Assembly (NCBI RefSeq): GCF_000485595.1 | Contig: NW_014577170.1 | Location: 398,595 to 428,852 of the forward strand | DNA: 30,258 bases | Reading direction: 5' to 3' | Source: Priapulus caudatus | Lineage: Eukaryota > Priapulida > Priapulimorpha > Priapulimorphida > Priapulidae | Part shown: positions 1 through 9,600 of the stretch, in pieces | Numbering within the stretch: the stretch's first letter is position 1 | Layout of the letters: each line of letters opens with the position of its first letter | Made by a program: the position numbers and the translations under genes | Notes under the pieces: generated by a model | The model's database searches: none | What the model was told of the DNA's origin: nothing | Seen by the model: only the letters and a program-made list of their open reading frames with translations

Positions 1-240
1 AATCAGTCTCCGTCTCGATCATCTCTGATCTCCCCTGCTGTCGTCTCTCGTCGTCTACTCTCACTCTTAGGCATTCGGGTCTCTACTCTCCCCTGCATCT
101 CTCTCTCTCATTTCTCATGTCTCTCCCTCTGGCCTCGATCGCTCTCTCATGCTCTCTCGTCGAATCCTCGTCGTTGTCGTCTATTGTCTCTTTGTGGTCT
201 CCCTCTCTCCCCGCTCGTCTCTCTGTTGCTAGGTCCTCTC
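1..240. repeat. CT-rich pyrimidine low-complexity tract
   Basis: The + strand is dominated by imperfect TCTC runs broken by single G and A bases. No coding signal is visible. The irregular interruptions resemble those in the other noisy repeat tracts of this window. Confidence 0.7.
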
Positions 241-525
241 ATCAATGTCTCATCTGCTGAGCAGGTAACGGAGCGTAAAGATGTTGTGTGAATGTGCAGG
301 CATTGAAAATATTGGAAGAGCCGCAGATACGCTCACGACAGGTACTCACATCTCAGTGATGCCTCAGAAGCCGAAGGAAAACGCATAGCAAACCTCTCAA
401 TCCCTGTGTCCTGCTGGAGAGGCGACAGATTGACGGTAAAGTGCTCCAATTACCCCCCGGCCACCTTCGGCCACAACCGCAACTCTAGATCACCACACTA
501 TAGGCACAATCTACATCGTGTCTGT
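241..525 (+). other. Non-repetitive stretch, no firm gene
   Basis: This short unique segment holds a weak exon-like piece at 300-341, bounded by TGTGCAG on the left and GTACTC on the right. It would read ALKILEEPQIRSRQ. The donor is poor and I recognise no homology, so I do not call it an exon. The rest shows nothing definable. Confidence 0.3.
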
Positions 526-1040
526 GCCTCTGTGGTGTGTGTGTGTGATGTAGTGGTGTGTGTGTGTGTGCTGTGTGTGTGTGATGTGTGGGTGACTGTG
601 GTGCTAGTGATGTGCGTGCGTAGGCGTGCGTGAGCGTGCGTGCTGCGTGGCGTGTCCGTGCGCTGCGTACGTGCGTGCCGTGCGTGGCCGTGCGTCGTGC
701 GCTGCGGTGCGTGCGTGCAGTGCGTGGCGGTGGCGGGTGCGATTGCGTGGGCGTGCGGTGGCGTGCCGTGCGACTGCGTAGGCGTGGCGGTGCGTGAGCG
801 AGTCGCGTGCGTGCGTTTGCGTGCGTAGCGTGCGGGCGTGCTGTGGCGTGCGTGGGGTGGCGTAGCGTGCGGCGTGCGTGGCGTAGCGCTGCTGCGGCGT
901 GCGTCAGTGCTGCAGTGCGTGTGCGTGTGTGTGTGTGGTGTGAGTCAGTGCATGGTTGAGTGAGTGCGTGCGTGCGTGTAGGCGTGCGTGCGTGCGTGTG
1001 TGGCGCTGCGTGCGTGGGTGCGTTGCGTCGCGTGTCGTGC
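526..1040. repeat. Degenerate TG / GCGT microsatellite
   Basis: About 500 bases of (TG)n grading into (GTGC)n, with many single-base interruptions. Open frames on both strands here (for example 485-1180 minus, rich in Thr, His, Ala and Arg) are by-products of the repeat. Confidence 0.85.
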
Positions 1041-1814
1041 GTGAGTTTTGCTCTGCGTGTGGCTTCCTTCGTGTTCCACGCATTCAACCGTTTCCCGGAG
1101 GCTATAATCGTATAGATTGGAGGATTTATATAGACTAGAGAAGATAGAATCAATATGATACAGAACCTCTTCCTCAACACGCGAGATCATCTCACAATCT
1201 AGCAGCTCTTCCTACATGCCATTGCACAGGGAAGCGAGCAATAAGCCATGGTTCGTAGTTAGGCCAAGGGGTTGCGTGACGTCACAGGTCACGGTCATTT
1301 GTGACAAAAAATCGATGGAATCTGAGTTGGCGGAGTCGCGTCACTCAAGACGTATACATCGCTATACATGTAGTGGTCTGTGTACGTGGTAACAACGCCA
1401 CCGCACGTGTACGCCAACGCACGTCGGCGCACGCATGTGTACGCGCACACGCGACGGACGCCATTGGCACAGCGAGATATATGCACATGCTTCATCGCCG
1501 TTTTATCCCATCGCACAGGAAGCCGCCCCCACCGTGACAAACCGGATCCACCCGCTAGCCCGACCACGGCGGCCGAAACGTGTACCGTCAGCTTATGTTG
1601 GACAACGCGCTCATCCGCAGATCACTAAGGGCAAGACGGGCCTCGGACTGCAAGCACGTAGGCGTGCGACACGAATTTACCTGGTGAAGAACGCACAGCG
1701 TTGTCTTGTGGCGGCATTCAGTCGTGTTCAGTGTCAAAGTGTCAGGCGGCTTGTTCAGGTCGGCTTCGTGATGACAAAACCTCCCTAACAACGTCCTGAG
1801 ACACCGCCTCCTGG
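1041..1814. other. Intronic or intergenic, no gene recognised
   Basis: Mostly unique sequence. It includes a stretch rich in alternating CG/TG/AC steps at about 1380-1470. Several overlapping short ORFs occur on both strands, but none has family motifs, splice structure or codon bias that I can support. Confidence 0.5.
1277..1297. promoter_or_regulatory. CRE palindrome next to AGGTCA-like half-sites
   Basis: TGACGTCA at 1277-1284 is a full cAMP-response element consensus. It is followed directly by AGGTCA (1286-1291) and CGGTCA (1292-1297), which resemble nuclear-receptor half-sites. No promoter or transcript start is evident nearby, so function is speculative. Confidence 0.2.
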
Positions 1815-2825
1815 CATTGTGTGAGGGCGAGGTGGGAGCGGTTCTAACTGATTTTGTGAAGGTGAGGGAAGGAGAGTGGTCTAATGATTTGTGAGGGAGG
1901 GGAGGGGGGGAAGCGTTCTATGATTTTGTGAAGGTGAGGGTGAAGAGCGGCTTACTAATGAATTTTGTTTGACGGTGAGGGGGGAAGAGTGGTTACTATG
2001 ATTTGTGAGGTGAAGGGGAGGGGGGGGAGCGGTTCTATTGATTTTGTGAGGTGAAGGGGAGGGGGAAGCGTTCTATGATTTCGTGGAGGGGAGCGGGGTG
2101 ACGATAGCCGGTTTCTATGATTTTAGGTGACGGTAGGCGCAGGAGCAAGTGGTTGCATATGATTTTGTGAGGCGAGGGCGGGTGAGAGCGGTCATGAATT
2201 TTGTGAGGGGAAGGGGGCGTGAAGAGCGGGTTCTAAATTGATTTGTAAGGCTGAGGGAGGGGGGGGGAGACGGTTCCTATGAAAGTTTTGTTGAGGTGAG
2301 GGGTGAAGAGCGCCGTTCTAATGAACATTTGTGAGGTGAGGGGGGAAGCGTGGTTCTACATGATTTTGTGAGGGAGGGGAGGGGGGAGCGGTTCTAATGA
2401 TTATTGTGAGGTGAGGGAGGGGGAGAGCGGTTCTAACTATGATTTGTGAGGGGTCGGCTTGCCAGGGGGTGAGAGGCGGTTCTATGATTTTGTGAGGTGT
2501 AGGGTGGAGTAGGCGGTTCTAATAAATTTTGTGAGGACGGAGGGGAAGAGTGGTTCTATTGATTTTTGTGAGGTGAGGGGGCGAGAGGGTTACTATGATT
2601 TTGTGAGGTGAGGGGGGGGGGAGAGTGGTTCTCGATGATTTTGTGAGGTGAGCATTGGGAGAGTGGTTCTATGATTTGTGAGGTGAAAGGGGGAAGAGTG
2701 GTTCTATGATTTGTGAGGGAGGATGAGGGGGAAAGAGTGTTCTATGATTTGTGAGGGTGAAGGGTGGAGAGCGTTCTAATTTGATTTTGTGAGGGTGAAG
2801 GGGGGAAGAGCCTGGTTTCTATCAA
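1815..2825. repeat. 34-bp minisatellite, noisy long version
   Basis: About 30 degenerate copies of a unit containing GTGGTTCTATGATTTTGTGA followed by a G-rich half (GGTGAGGGGGGAGA). Most copies differ by one or a few inserted or deleted bases. The same unit occurs at 9601-9765 in nearly perfect form with only about five copies. The G-rich strand could form quadruplexes. Confidence 0.9.
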
Positions 2826-3035
2826 TTGGGAAGAGGCTTTGATGGTGGCTCACCATCGAAATATTTTAGGAATTGGTCAGAGTTTTACGGTCGCCTGCTC
2901 GTCACTTTTGATTCTGGCGGCATATATGTCGACAGATTTTGTTCGGCTGCTGCAGTAGGAAGGAACTTGCGAACTGGCGATAGCTTCATGCGCTGAAGTG
3001 AACGAAAGCAACGGCGTCGCTGCAGATCAGATTCA
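2826..3035. other. Unique spacer, noisy copy of 9766-9959
   Basis: It aligns along its length with 9766-9959, sharing blocks such as TTTTACGGTCGCCTGCTCGT and GTCGACAGATTTTGTTCG. Single-base insertions and deletions are scattered through it. It separates the 34-bp and 12-bp minisatellites in both copies. No gene is visible. Confidence 0.85.
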
Positions 3036-4775
3036 GCAAGTCGTGCGTGTGTACTCTGCGGTGTCATGTGCGTTGGTGTATCTGCGTGTGGTGTCTCGTG
3101 TGTATCTGCGGTGTGTATCTGCCCCGCGTGTATCTGCGCGTGTATACTGCGTGTGTATCTGCGCGCGTGTCGTCTGCGCGGTGTATCTGCGTGTGTATGC
3201 TGCGTGTGTATCTGCCGTGTGTGGTCTGCGGCGTGATCCTGCAGCGCTGTGTCTGCAGCGTTAGTATCTTGCGCGTGTACTTGCGCGTGTATGCTGCGTG
3301 TGTATTTGGGGCGCGTGTATCGTGCGCGTGTGTCCTGGCGCGTATGTATGCTGGCGCAGTAGTTAATCTTGCGTGATTGTATCTGGCGCGTCGTACTCCG
3401 CGGTGTGGGGGGATCTGCGCGCCGCGTGTATCTGCGCGGTCGGATCTAAGCGGTAAGTGTTACTGCGTGCGGTATCTGCACCCGTGTGTTACTCTGCGCG
3501 ATGTATCTGCGCGTGTAATCTGCGCACGCGTGTTATCTGACGTGTCGTATCTCGGCGCTGTATCTGCGCGTGTATCAAGCGCGTGTATCTGCGTGTGTAT
3601 GCTGCAGCAGTGAATAATCTGCTGTGTATCTGCGGCGTGGTAATCTGCGGAACGTGTATCTGCGTGTGTATGTGCCGTGCTGTATCTGCGTGTGTATACT
3701 GCGTGTGTAGTGCGCTGGGGGTTGGTATGTGCGTGTGAGCTCGCGTATGCTATCTGCGCGTGATATCTGGCGAGTGAGATGAGGACTGGCGGCGATCAGT
3801 GTACCTGCGGCGTGGGGTAGCGCGCGATGTAGGCGTTGCGGCGGTGGTACTGCGCGTAGTATGACTGCGCGTGTATCTGGCCGTGTATCTGCGTGTGTAT
3901 GCTTGCAGCGTGTAATTCTGCAGCGGTCTACTGCGGTGGTGTATCTGCGTGTGTAGGCCTGCGTGTGTATGTGGCGTGTGTATCTGCGTGTCGTATCTGA
4001 CGTGTGTGTCTGCGTGTGTATCATGCGCGTGAGTTATCTGCGGACGTTGATATTATCCTGCGTGTGCTGTCTGCCGCGGTATCTGCCGCGTGTGTTCTGC
4101 GCGGTCAGCTATCTGCGCCGTGGCTATACTGCGGCGGTATCTGCGCGCGGTATCGCGCGTGTATCTGCGGCGTGTATCTGCGCGTCGTGTCTGAGCGTGT
4201 ATACTGCGCGCGTGTATCTGCGTGTGTCATGTGGGTCGTATGGGGTGGAGTATTCTGCGGCAGTGGCAGTGTCGTGCGCGTCGGGTACTCCGCTGCGCCG
4301 CGCTGCTACTACCGCGCCCGTAGTACTGCGACCGCGGTGGGCTCGGTAGGACTGCGCGTCTGGGTATGCGGTGCGGCAACGGTGAAGTACGGTTATGCTG
4401 CGGTAGGTGAGTGTCTGCGTGTGTGATACTGCGCGTTCGAGGCCCACCGCGTATGGAGCTGGGCCGTGTCAGTGGTGACTGCAGTAGTGTAATCTGCGCG
4501 TGGATACGTGCGGTGGTGTCTGCGTGTGTATCTGCGGCGTGTAATCTGCGGTGGTGTCTGCGTGTGCTATCTGCGCTGGTACTGCGTGGGTATCCGGTCG
4601 CTGCGTGTGTATCTGCGCAGTAGTATCTGCGCGTAGGTATGCTGCCGCAGTGTGTCTGGCGCCCGTGTATTCTGCGTGTGGTATGCTGCGCGTGTATCAT
4701 CGCAGTGTCTTTCTGCGCGTGTACTGCGGCGCGTGTATCTGCGCGTGTATCTGCGGTGTATCTGCGTGTGTGTCC
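3036..4775. repeat. 12-bp minisatellite, noisy long version
   Basis: Roughly 1.7 kb of the unit GTATCTGCGCGT and its variant GTATCTGCGTGT, with very frequent single-base errors. The counterpart at 9956-10310 has about 29 almost perfect units. Because the unit length is a multiple of three, long spurious ORFs arise on both strands. Confidence 0.92.
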
Positions 4776-5009
4776 CGACCATTGCGGGACAACAACATTG
4801 TTCCCCAGCAGCGCGACACCACAAGCATGTTTGGCATGTTTTCTGAATAAAACGTCCCAGCAATAAGGGGGCGGGGCGTTGGGACACGCCAGTTCAGCGA
4901 GCACGTGTAAATTAGCACACGACTACGAGAACGAATTCGGATCTGCTAGGACGCTGCGTGGTGTGTATAAACGCAGAGTCTGTCTAACGTGCTGTTTGTC
5001 CTGTGGCAG
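4776..5009 (+). other. Intron end leading to the broken PDZ10 exon
   Basis: Unique sequence homologous to 10305-10503, sharing for example CACGTGTAAATTA and CTGCGTGGTGTGTAT. It ends in an acceptor-like TGTGGCAG immediately before GGAGCGATC. Confidence 0.7.
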
Positions 5010-5113
5010 GGAGCGATCATCATTCACAGGAGTGTATGAAGAGTGGAAGGCTGTCAGGAAGGAATGGAACGCCGTGGACGAGCCCGTGACCAGAGCTGCT
5101 AGAGGTCAGCACC
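5010..5113 (+). pseudogene. MPDZ: Broken copy of an MPDZ/PATJ PDZ10 exon
   Basis: The segment follows a CAG acceptor and starts GGAGCGATCATCATTCAC, reading GAIIIH. This matches the start of the second half of PDZ10 in vertebrate MPDZ (GAIIIHEVYEEGA). An extra base after CAC and further indels break the frame. Taken in pieces across frames, the remainder still resembles the family's KDGRLWAGDQ-LEV region. The first 38 nt match the intact fragment at 10504-10541. The exon end is uncertain: possible donors are GTCAGC at 5105 and GTAGAG at 5114. The indel pattern equals that of the flanking minisatellites, so uncorrected read errors explain it better than a decayed duplicate. PDZ domains bind C-terminal peptides, and MPDZ assembles polarity and junction complexes. 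The second half of PDZ10 and the core of PDZ11 are not found before the next exon. Confidence 0.75.
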
Positions 5114-5117
5114 GTAG

Positions 5118-5705
5118 AGGGGGGACATCTTACATGAGGGGGACATCTTACATGAGGGGGGACATCTTACATGAGGGGGGACATCTTACATGAGGGGGGA
5201 CATCGTTTACATGAGGGGGAGCATTTTACAGGCATGGGAAGTGTGGGACATCATTACCATGAGGTGGTGGGACATCTTAATGAGGGGGGACGATCTTACA
5301 TGAGTGTGGGACATCTTCACATGGGGGAGAACACTTACATGAGCGGGGACATCTATCCAGCCACATGAGTGTGACATCTTAACATGGGGGAACATCTACA
5401 TGAGGGCGGGGGGACATCTTACAATGTGGGAGGAAGCATCATATATGAAGGGGGGCGCATGGTTACAATCAAAGGGGGTCATCTTAATATTGAAGGGGAG
5501 AAACAGTCTATGAACGTGACGGGGGGGAACATCTTAGCATGAAGGGTGGACAATCGTAACATGAGTGGACGGGACATCTTATGTGGGGTGGCAGGAGAAC
5601 ATGCTTCATAGATGTAGGGGGGCATGGTACAATGAGGGGGGAGAAACATCTTACTGAGGCGGGGGGACGATCTTAACCATGAGGGGCATCTTAAATGGGA
5701 GGACT
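5118..5705. repeat. 20-bp minisatellite downstream of PDZ10 copy
   Basis: Tandem units of about 20 bp, close to GACATCTTACATGAGGGGGG. They are clear at 5118-5215 and then increasingly degenerate to about 5705. It begins within a few bases of the PDZ10 exon copy, so it sits at the start of the following intron. No second copy is seen, because the other PDZ10 copy is cut by the N gap. Confidence 0.88.
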
Positions 5706-6246
5706 AGTCCTGGCCGTTCCCAAGGGAAGGTTTCATTTAATAATTTCTCTCTCGGTCGAGGACGTGTCGGCGCTGAACTGGCAGGTCGAACAATGATGAA
5801 TCTCATTCGCCGACGATATAATGTTATATAATATGTAATATGTAATATAATGTTATCTCGTAGTTAGCATACGCACACTCGTTAGAGACAGTATAATTTC
5901 TTATTGAAATACGGCTCGCTTTTTTGAATCCTACTAGTTTGGCATAAAAGCGAAGGAAGATGCTAGTCTAAGTAGTCGCTAGAGGATTGTGAATATCCCA
6001 ATACACGTGATTCAGATGACACGACAAGCAGAAATTTGTACAGCCACAATATTTATAAAATTGTGTGTACGCGTGTGACAAAAAAATTGTCATTATTAAC
6101 CCCTCATTACATTGTTTTACCACGGTGTACTTGTATGGTCAAGGTAGTCGTAAAGATATGCCTGAAAGCAGGACCTGTATAAGCTATATAACATGCTGTG
6201 CGTGAACTCGTACTGACTGCTGTTCTCTTGTTTCTCTGCTGAGCAG
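5706..6246 (+). other. Intron, AT-rich, no gene seen
   Basis: Unique sequence with a short AT-rich patch at 5815-5860 and no repeat array. It ends in TTGTTTCTCTGCTGAGCAG, a good polypyrimidine tract and acceptor for the next exon. The exon for the core of PDZ11 should lie here if gene order is normal, but I cannot find it. Confidence 0.6.
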
Positions 6247-6406
6247 ACGTGTATGGGCAAGGTGGTCCTGGAAATGGGCCGACTCAAGCATAGCTCCCGG
6301 GGATCATCCCGCCGGAATTCCGGATCCAGTTCCGGTGGAGTGAGGAAATCCGACTCGAATGTCAGCGCTCATCGCTATGGCGACAGGAAAGGCAAACATG
6401 CAAAAG
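6247..6406 (+). CDS. MPDZ: MPDZ/PATJ exon: end of PDZ11 plus Ser-rich linker
   Basis: An internal exon of 160 nt, beginning in phase 0 after GAGCAG and ending after AAAAG before a GTAAAG donor, which leaves one base of the next codon. It reads TCMGKVVLEMGRLK and then a linker rich in Ser, Arg, Lys and Gly (HSSRGSSRRNSGSSSGG and onward). The first 14 residues align with the last beta strand of PDZ11 in vertebrate MPDZ, where the segment is C-S-L-G-T-V-T-L-E-V-G-R-I-K, also followed by a Ser-rich linker. The linker is basic and likely disordered, with many possible phosphorylation sites. The exon is clean, unlike the minisatellite before it. An open frame from the internal ATG at 6253 is not a real start. 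The assignment rests on a short match plus correct splice signals. Confidence 0.72.
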
Positions 6407-6965
6407 GTAAAGTACTGAGCAAGAGGCTGCGGGTGGCGGGGGGGGGGTGCCAGCCAGCTCGCCGTGAGCACGCATGTAGAGTTGGAATTGATGCGCGTGT
6501 TCGCTTAGCGCGGCGCACGTAAAATACGAATAAATGTTAAGCATTAAGAATTTAAAAAGATCTTAAATATTTTATTAGTGAGCTATTAGCGAGACTACAT
6601 TACAGCTTCGGATGCACACGTGTATGTGTGCGTGCGAGTTTGCGTGCGTGCGTGCATGCGTCTGTGCGCATGTGTGTGCGTGCGTGCGTGCATGCGTCTG
6701 TGCGCGTGTGTGTGCGTGTGTGTGTGTGCGTGCGTGCATGCGTGATTGTATTCAGAGTTCACTGCCTGCCGCGCTCTACATGCGTTTTAGCAGATTTCGA
6801 ATTAATAATACATGCGATATCAAGCGTGAATCAAATAGCGTTTTTGCGTTTTCGCGCAAAACATTACGCCATTTACTGCGGTCGATTTTTGTTAATCGAT
6901 GCACTTTCGGAAATGTCACGTGTCGGCGTCGGCTATTGCGTTCACACACTATCGGCATGAGTGCG
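6407..6965 (+). other. Intron start with TG/CATG microsatellite
   Basis: Intron sequence after the donor at 6407. At 6612-6750 there is a degenerate (GTGC)n/(TG)n tract. The remainder is unique AT-leaning sequence with no coding evidence beyond repeat-driven ORFs. Confidence 0.6.
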
Positions 6966-7515
6966 TTACGGCAGTTACTCGTACGCAGCGAAAAACCTAC
7001 AAGTGGTACAGTACTTGTAGGCAAATGTACAGGTAGCACACAGTTATTAGATGTAATATAAGCAGCGGAAAACCTACATAACAAGCGGTACAGTACGTGT
7101 AGGCAAATCTACAGGTAGCATACAGTTCTTAGACGTAATATAAGCAGTGGAAAATCTGCGAGCAGTTTAGTACGTGTAGGTAAATGAACAGGTAGCATAC
7201 AGTTCTTAGACGTAACATAAGCAGTGGAAACCTACATAACAAGCTATTCAGTAACGTGACAGTACGTGTAGGCAAATGTACAGGTAGCATACAGTTCTTA
7301 GACGTAATAGAAGCAGTGGAAAACCAACGTAACAAGCTATTCAGTACTTGTAGCCAAATGTACAGGTAGCGTAATATAGTGTTAGTCGTATCAAGAGTAG
7401 ATAATAACATGATATATTATCTACTCTTGGTCGTATGTAGCGAAAAACCAGCAAACGTTGCAGTACGTGTATAGGTAAATGTACAGGTAGAATAATACAG
7501 TGTTAGTCGTCTGCG
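6966..7515. repeat. Six-copy tandem repeat, unit about 70-95 bp
   Basis: Successive units carry AAAACCTACATAACAAGC, CAGTACGTGTAGGCAAATG, TACAGGTAGCATACAG and TTAGACGTAATATAAGCAG. Six units can be followed, differing by substitutions and length. The fifth contains a palindromic insertion at 7392-7429. The changes are mainly substitutions and block indels, which looks like natural divergence and not read noise. Confidence 0.85.
7385..7436. mobile_element. 38-bp perfect-stem palindrome with 7-bp direct repeats
   Basis: CAAGAGTAGATAATA (7392-7406) is the exact reverse complement of TATTATCTACTCTTG (7415-7429), with an 8-nt loop between. GTCGTAT stands directly on each side (7385-7391 and 7430-7436), as a target-site duplication would. 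The matching place in the first repeat unit (about 6974-6997, TTACTCGTACGCAGCG) has neither palindrome nor duplication and so serves as an empty site. Confidence 0.65.
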
Positions 7516-7889
7516 TTTACGGGTGAAGTTTCTAAGCCCTCCGCTCTTTGCAAACACATCGCTGTCCGCATCAGCATTATATAGATGCGTGCAGTTTTTA
7601 CTGCAGGAATTTTCCCTATTGAGATTCACCTCTCGTGCGTGCCGGAGTGGAGGCTGCTGTCGAGCAGAATTTAGTTTGCTTCTTCGGAGTTCTTCCGATA
7701 AAAGCGCGACGTCTTCTTTTCGCTTTCCGGCAGTTTGCTTCGCTTCCGACGAAGCGTCAGAATTTTCATCCCGCGGGGGGTTCTGCGTGAGGAATAACTG
7801 ATGCTAGGCGTGTCATATCGCTGAAAGTATGCCGTGTTTCAGTTCAAATAACGAGAGTGCGAGCGGGAATCACGTATCGATGTAAAACA
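7516..7889. other. Intron, nothing recognised
   Basis: Unique sequence. Short ORFs occur on both strands (for example 7523-7801 plus, 92 codons, Ser/Phe/Arg-rich), but I see no splice boundaries or family motifs. Confidence 0.5.
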
Positions 7890-8495
7890 ATGCAAACAAG
7901 GGCACTCAGAGATAGCAAACCTCCGCCACAGCTTAACAGTCCCCCCATCTTGCCAGTACAAAAAAATCCTGGATCCAGATCTGGATCCGGATCACCACCA
8001 AAATCTAATTGATTGGTTCTTGGCCCAAGACCAACCCGTTCAAAAAATTTCATCAAAATCCGTTCGTAACTTTTTGAGATATCCTGTTGACAGACAAACA
8101 AACCAACAAACCAACAAACAAACTAACAAACAAATCAACAAACAAACTAAAGCCCGGCGCACACGTGAGTTATTTTACTCAAGTAAAATGACGCATGAGT
8201 CATTTTACTCACGTGTGCGGCGGATTTTCGTTGAGTAATTTGACGCATGAGTCATTTTACTCACGTGTGCGGCGGATTTTCGTCGAGTAATTTGACGCAT
8301 GCGTTATTTTACTCACGTGTGCGGCGGATTTTCGTTGAGTAATTTGACTCATGCGTCATTTTACTCACGTGTGCGGCGGATTTTCGTTGAGTAATTTGAC
8401 TCATGCGTCATTTTACTTGAGTAAAATAACTCACGTGTGCGCCAGGCTTTACAGGGGCGAAAACATAACCTCCTTAGCGGAGATAATAATGATAG
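7890..8495. mobile_element. Dispersed repeat with AAAC-rich tail, split by a MITE
   Basis: The left part includes GGCACTCAGAG, ACCTCCGCCA, a GGATCC-rich palindrome, TCATCAAAATCCGTTCGTAA, CTTTTTGAGATATCCTG and an (AAACAAACC)n tail to 8150. The right part, GGCGAAAACATAACCTCC with TTAGCGGAGATAATAAT, resumes at 8452. The two parts are contiguous once 8151-8451 is removed. I recognise this sequence type from many aquatic animal genomes as a high-copy non-autonomous element, probably SINE- or RTE-tail-like, but I cannot name the family. Confidence 0.6.
8151..8448. mobile_element. 298-bp MITE with 52-bp TIRs and internal 52-bp tandem units
   Basis: The left end AGCCCGGCGCACACGTGAG and the reverse complement of the right end agree over 52 bases with one mismatch (8151-8202 and 8397-8448). 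The flanks are TAA (8148-8150) and TTA (8449-8451), compatible with a 3-bp TWA target duplication, as in PIF/Harbinger elements, that has since mutated. The interior repeats with a 52-bp period; its marker CGGATTTTCG recurs at 8221, 8273, 8325 and 8377. Each unit carries TGAGTCA/TGACTCA-like and CACGTG motifs. There is no transposase, so it is non-autonomous. Confidence 0.8.
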
Positions 8496-8499
8496 ACGA

Positions 8500-9487
8500 A
8501 TGACCGTGTGCGTGTGCGTGCGTGCGTGTGCGAGCGTGTGCGTGCGCGTGCGCGTGCGTGTGCGTGCGTGTGTGCGTGTGTGTGTATATCTTACTGCGCG
8601 GTTTTTCCATTCTGGTTAAAAAAAACTGAGCCGTAAATGGTAGTGTAAATGGTAAATGGTAATGGTAATGGTAATGTGTTCTGTGTGAAGTTACCGAACG
8701 TGATCAATAATATAATTATAAGTAATATAAATAATTATAATCGGTCTCAGTGTAATGTAATTAGGCCTAAGCCTATTTCTGTATTTTTTGTAGCAATTAT
8801 TCCTCGAAAATCGCGTAGAAAGCACTTAGCGATAGTTTTAGGGATAATGACGTTATAGTCTACTGTTCTACTTGGTTAGTTATTTGTTCACGTTAAAAAA
8901 TAGTACGCGATCATTTCGCTCTAAAATCGCAGTGATTGCAAATTGTATCAGCTTGGTTAATTTTCACTAATTAATTAAAAGTTTCGTTACTCTCATTTCG
9001 CACCAGACACAGCTACGTCACTCATTTCATAATTATGCAAATATTGTACATGCAAGCAATTTAATACGCGTGTACTATACTCGAATTAATGCTTAAGTCG
9101 GCATCTCCTCTAAAAATTTCATTGTATGTTTCTCGTTCAAAAGATATCTTTGTAACACTTAACGCGACGAAATCGACCATAATTCTTTATAAGTTTTTAT
9201 ATTGTTATGATATTTAGCCTCTTATAGGTAAATTAGACGCCTGTATATCAGGTTATTTGAGAGATAATGATTTTTAGCATGAACAACCGCCATGTTTTTT
9301 CCAGAGATGCACATACCACCGATACATAATTAATTTACTACGTATAGATGCTATAGCCACTCTTCGTAGATAGTCTCTGTTTAATATATGATTCTAACAG
9401 TATTGACTTGTTCTAATCTCTAGATTTTTATGACTTTGATTCTCTTAACCATTTCTCATCCGAACTTCTTTTTTTCTGTTTCCACAG
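8500..9487 (+). other. Intron with GTGC microsatellite and GGTAAT repeat
   Basis: At 8503-8585 there is a (GTGC)n/(TG)n tract, and at 8636-8677 a short GGTAAT/GGTAAATGGTAA tandem repeat. From about 8690 the sequence is AT-rich and unique with no coding signal. It ends at a pyrimidine-rich acceptor, TTTTTTTCTGTTTCCACAG. Confidence 0.65.
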
Positions 9488-9536
9488 ACTCTAGTGATGA
9501 TAAGAGCAGTGGCAGAGAGGATGGCGATGTGAGGGG
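9488..9536 (+). CDS. MPDZ: MPDZ/PATJ 49-nt linker exon
   Basis: A short internal exon between a strong acceptor (CTGTTTCCACAG) and the donor GTAAGT. Taking one base from the exon at 6247-6406 it reads DSSDDKSSGREDGDVR, then leaves two bases. Two bases is exactly what the terminal exon at 13078 needs, giving a glycine at the junction. An acidic and Ser-rich linker suits the stretch between PDZ11 and the later PDZ domains of MPDZ, which is poorly conserved. The call therefore rests on splice signals and phase on both sides, not on homology. The exon is clean, with no sign of the indel noise seen in neighbouring blocks. Confidence 0.6.
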
Positions 9537-9600
9537 GTAAGTTTGCTTGTTATGGCTTCAGTAGGGACTCTCGCGACACTCGCTAGATAATACACACTAT

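Noticed and set aside
300-341. Possible 42-nt exon reading ALKILEEPQIRSRQ
   Set aside because: Weak donor, very short, no match to a known MPDZ linker that I can recall, and it lies beside noisy sequence.
485-1180. 231-codon minus-strand ORF rich in Thr, His, Ala and Arg
   Set aside because: Driven by the degenerate GTGC/TG repeat. It has no domain-like stretch and no splice or start support.
3036-4775. CRISPR-like regular repeats
   Set aside because: Units are contiguous 12-mers with no unique spacers, in a eukaryotic intron. It is a minisatellite.
3575-4904. Several overlapping ORFs of 100-225 codons on both strands
   Set aside because: All lie in the noisy 12-bp minisatellite and have the biased composition of its translations (Cys/Val/Ala or Thr/Arg/His).
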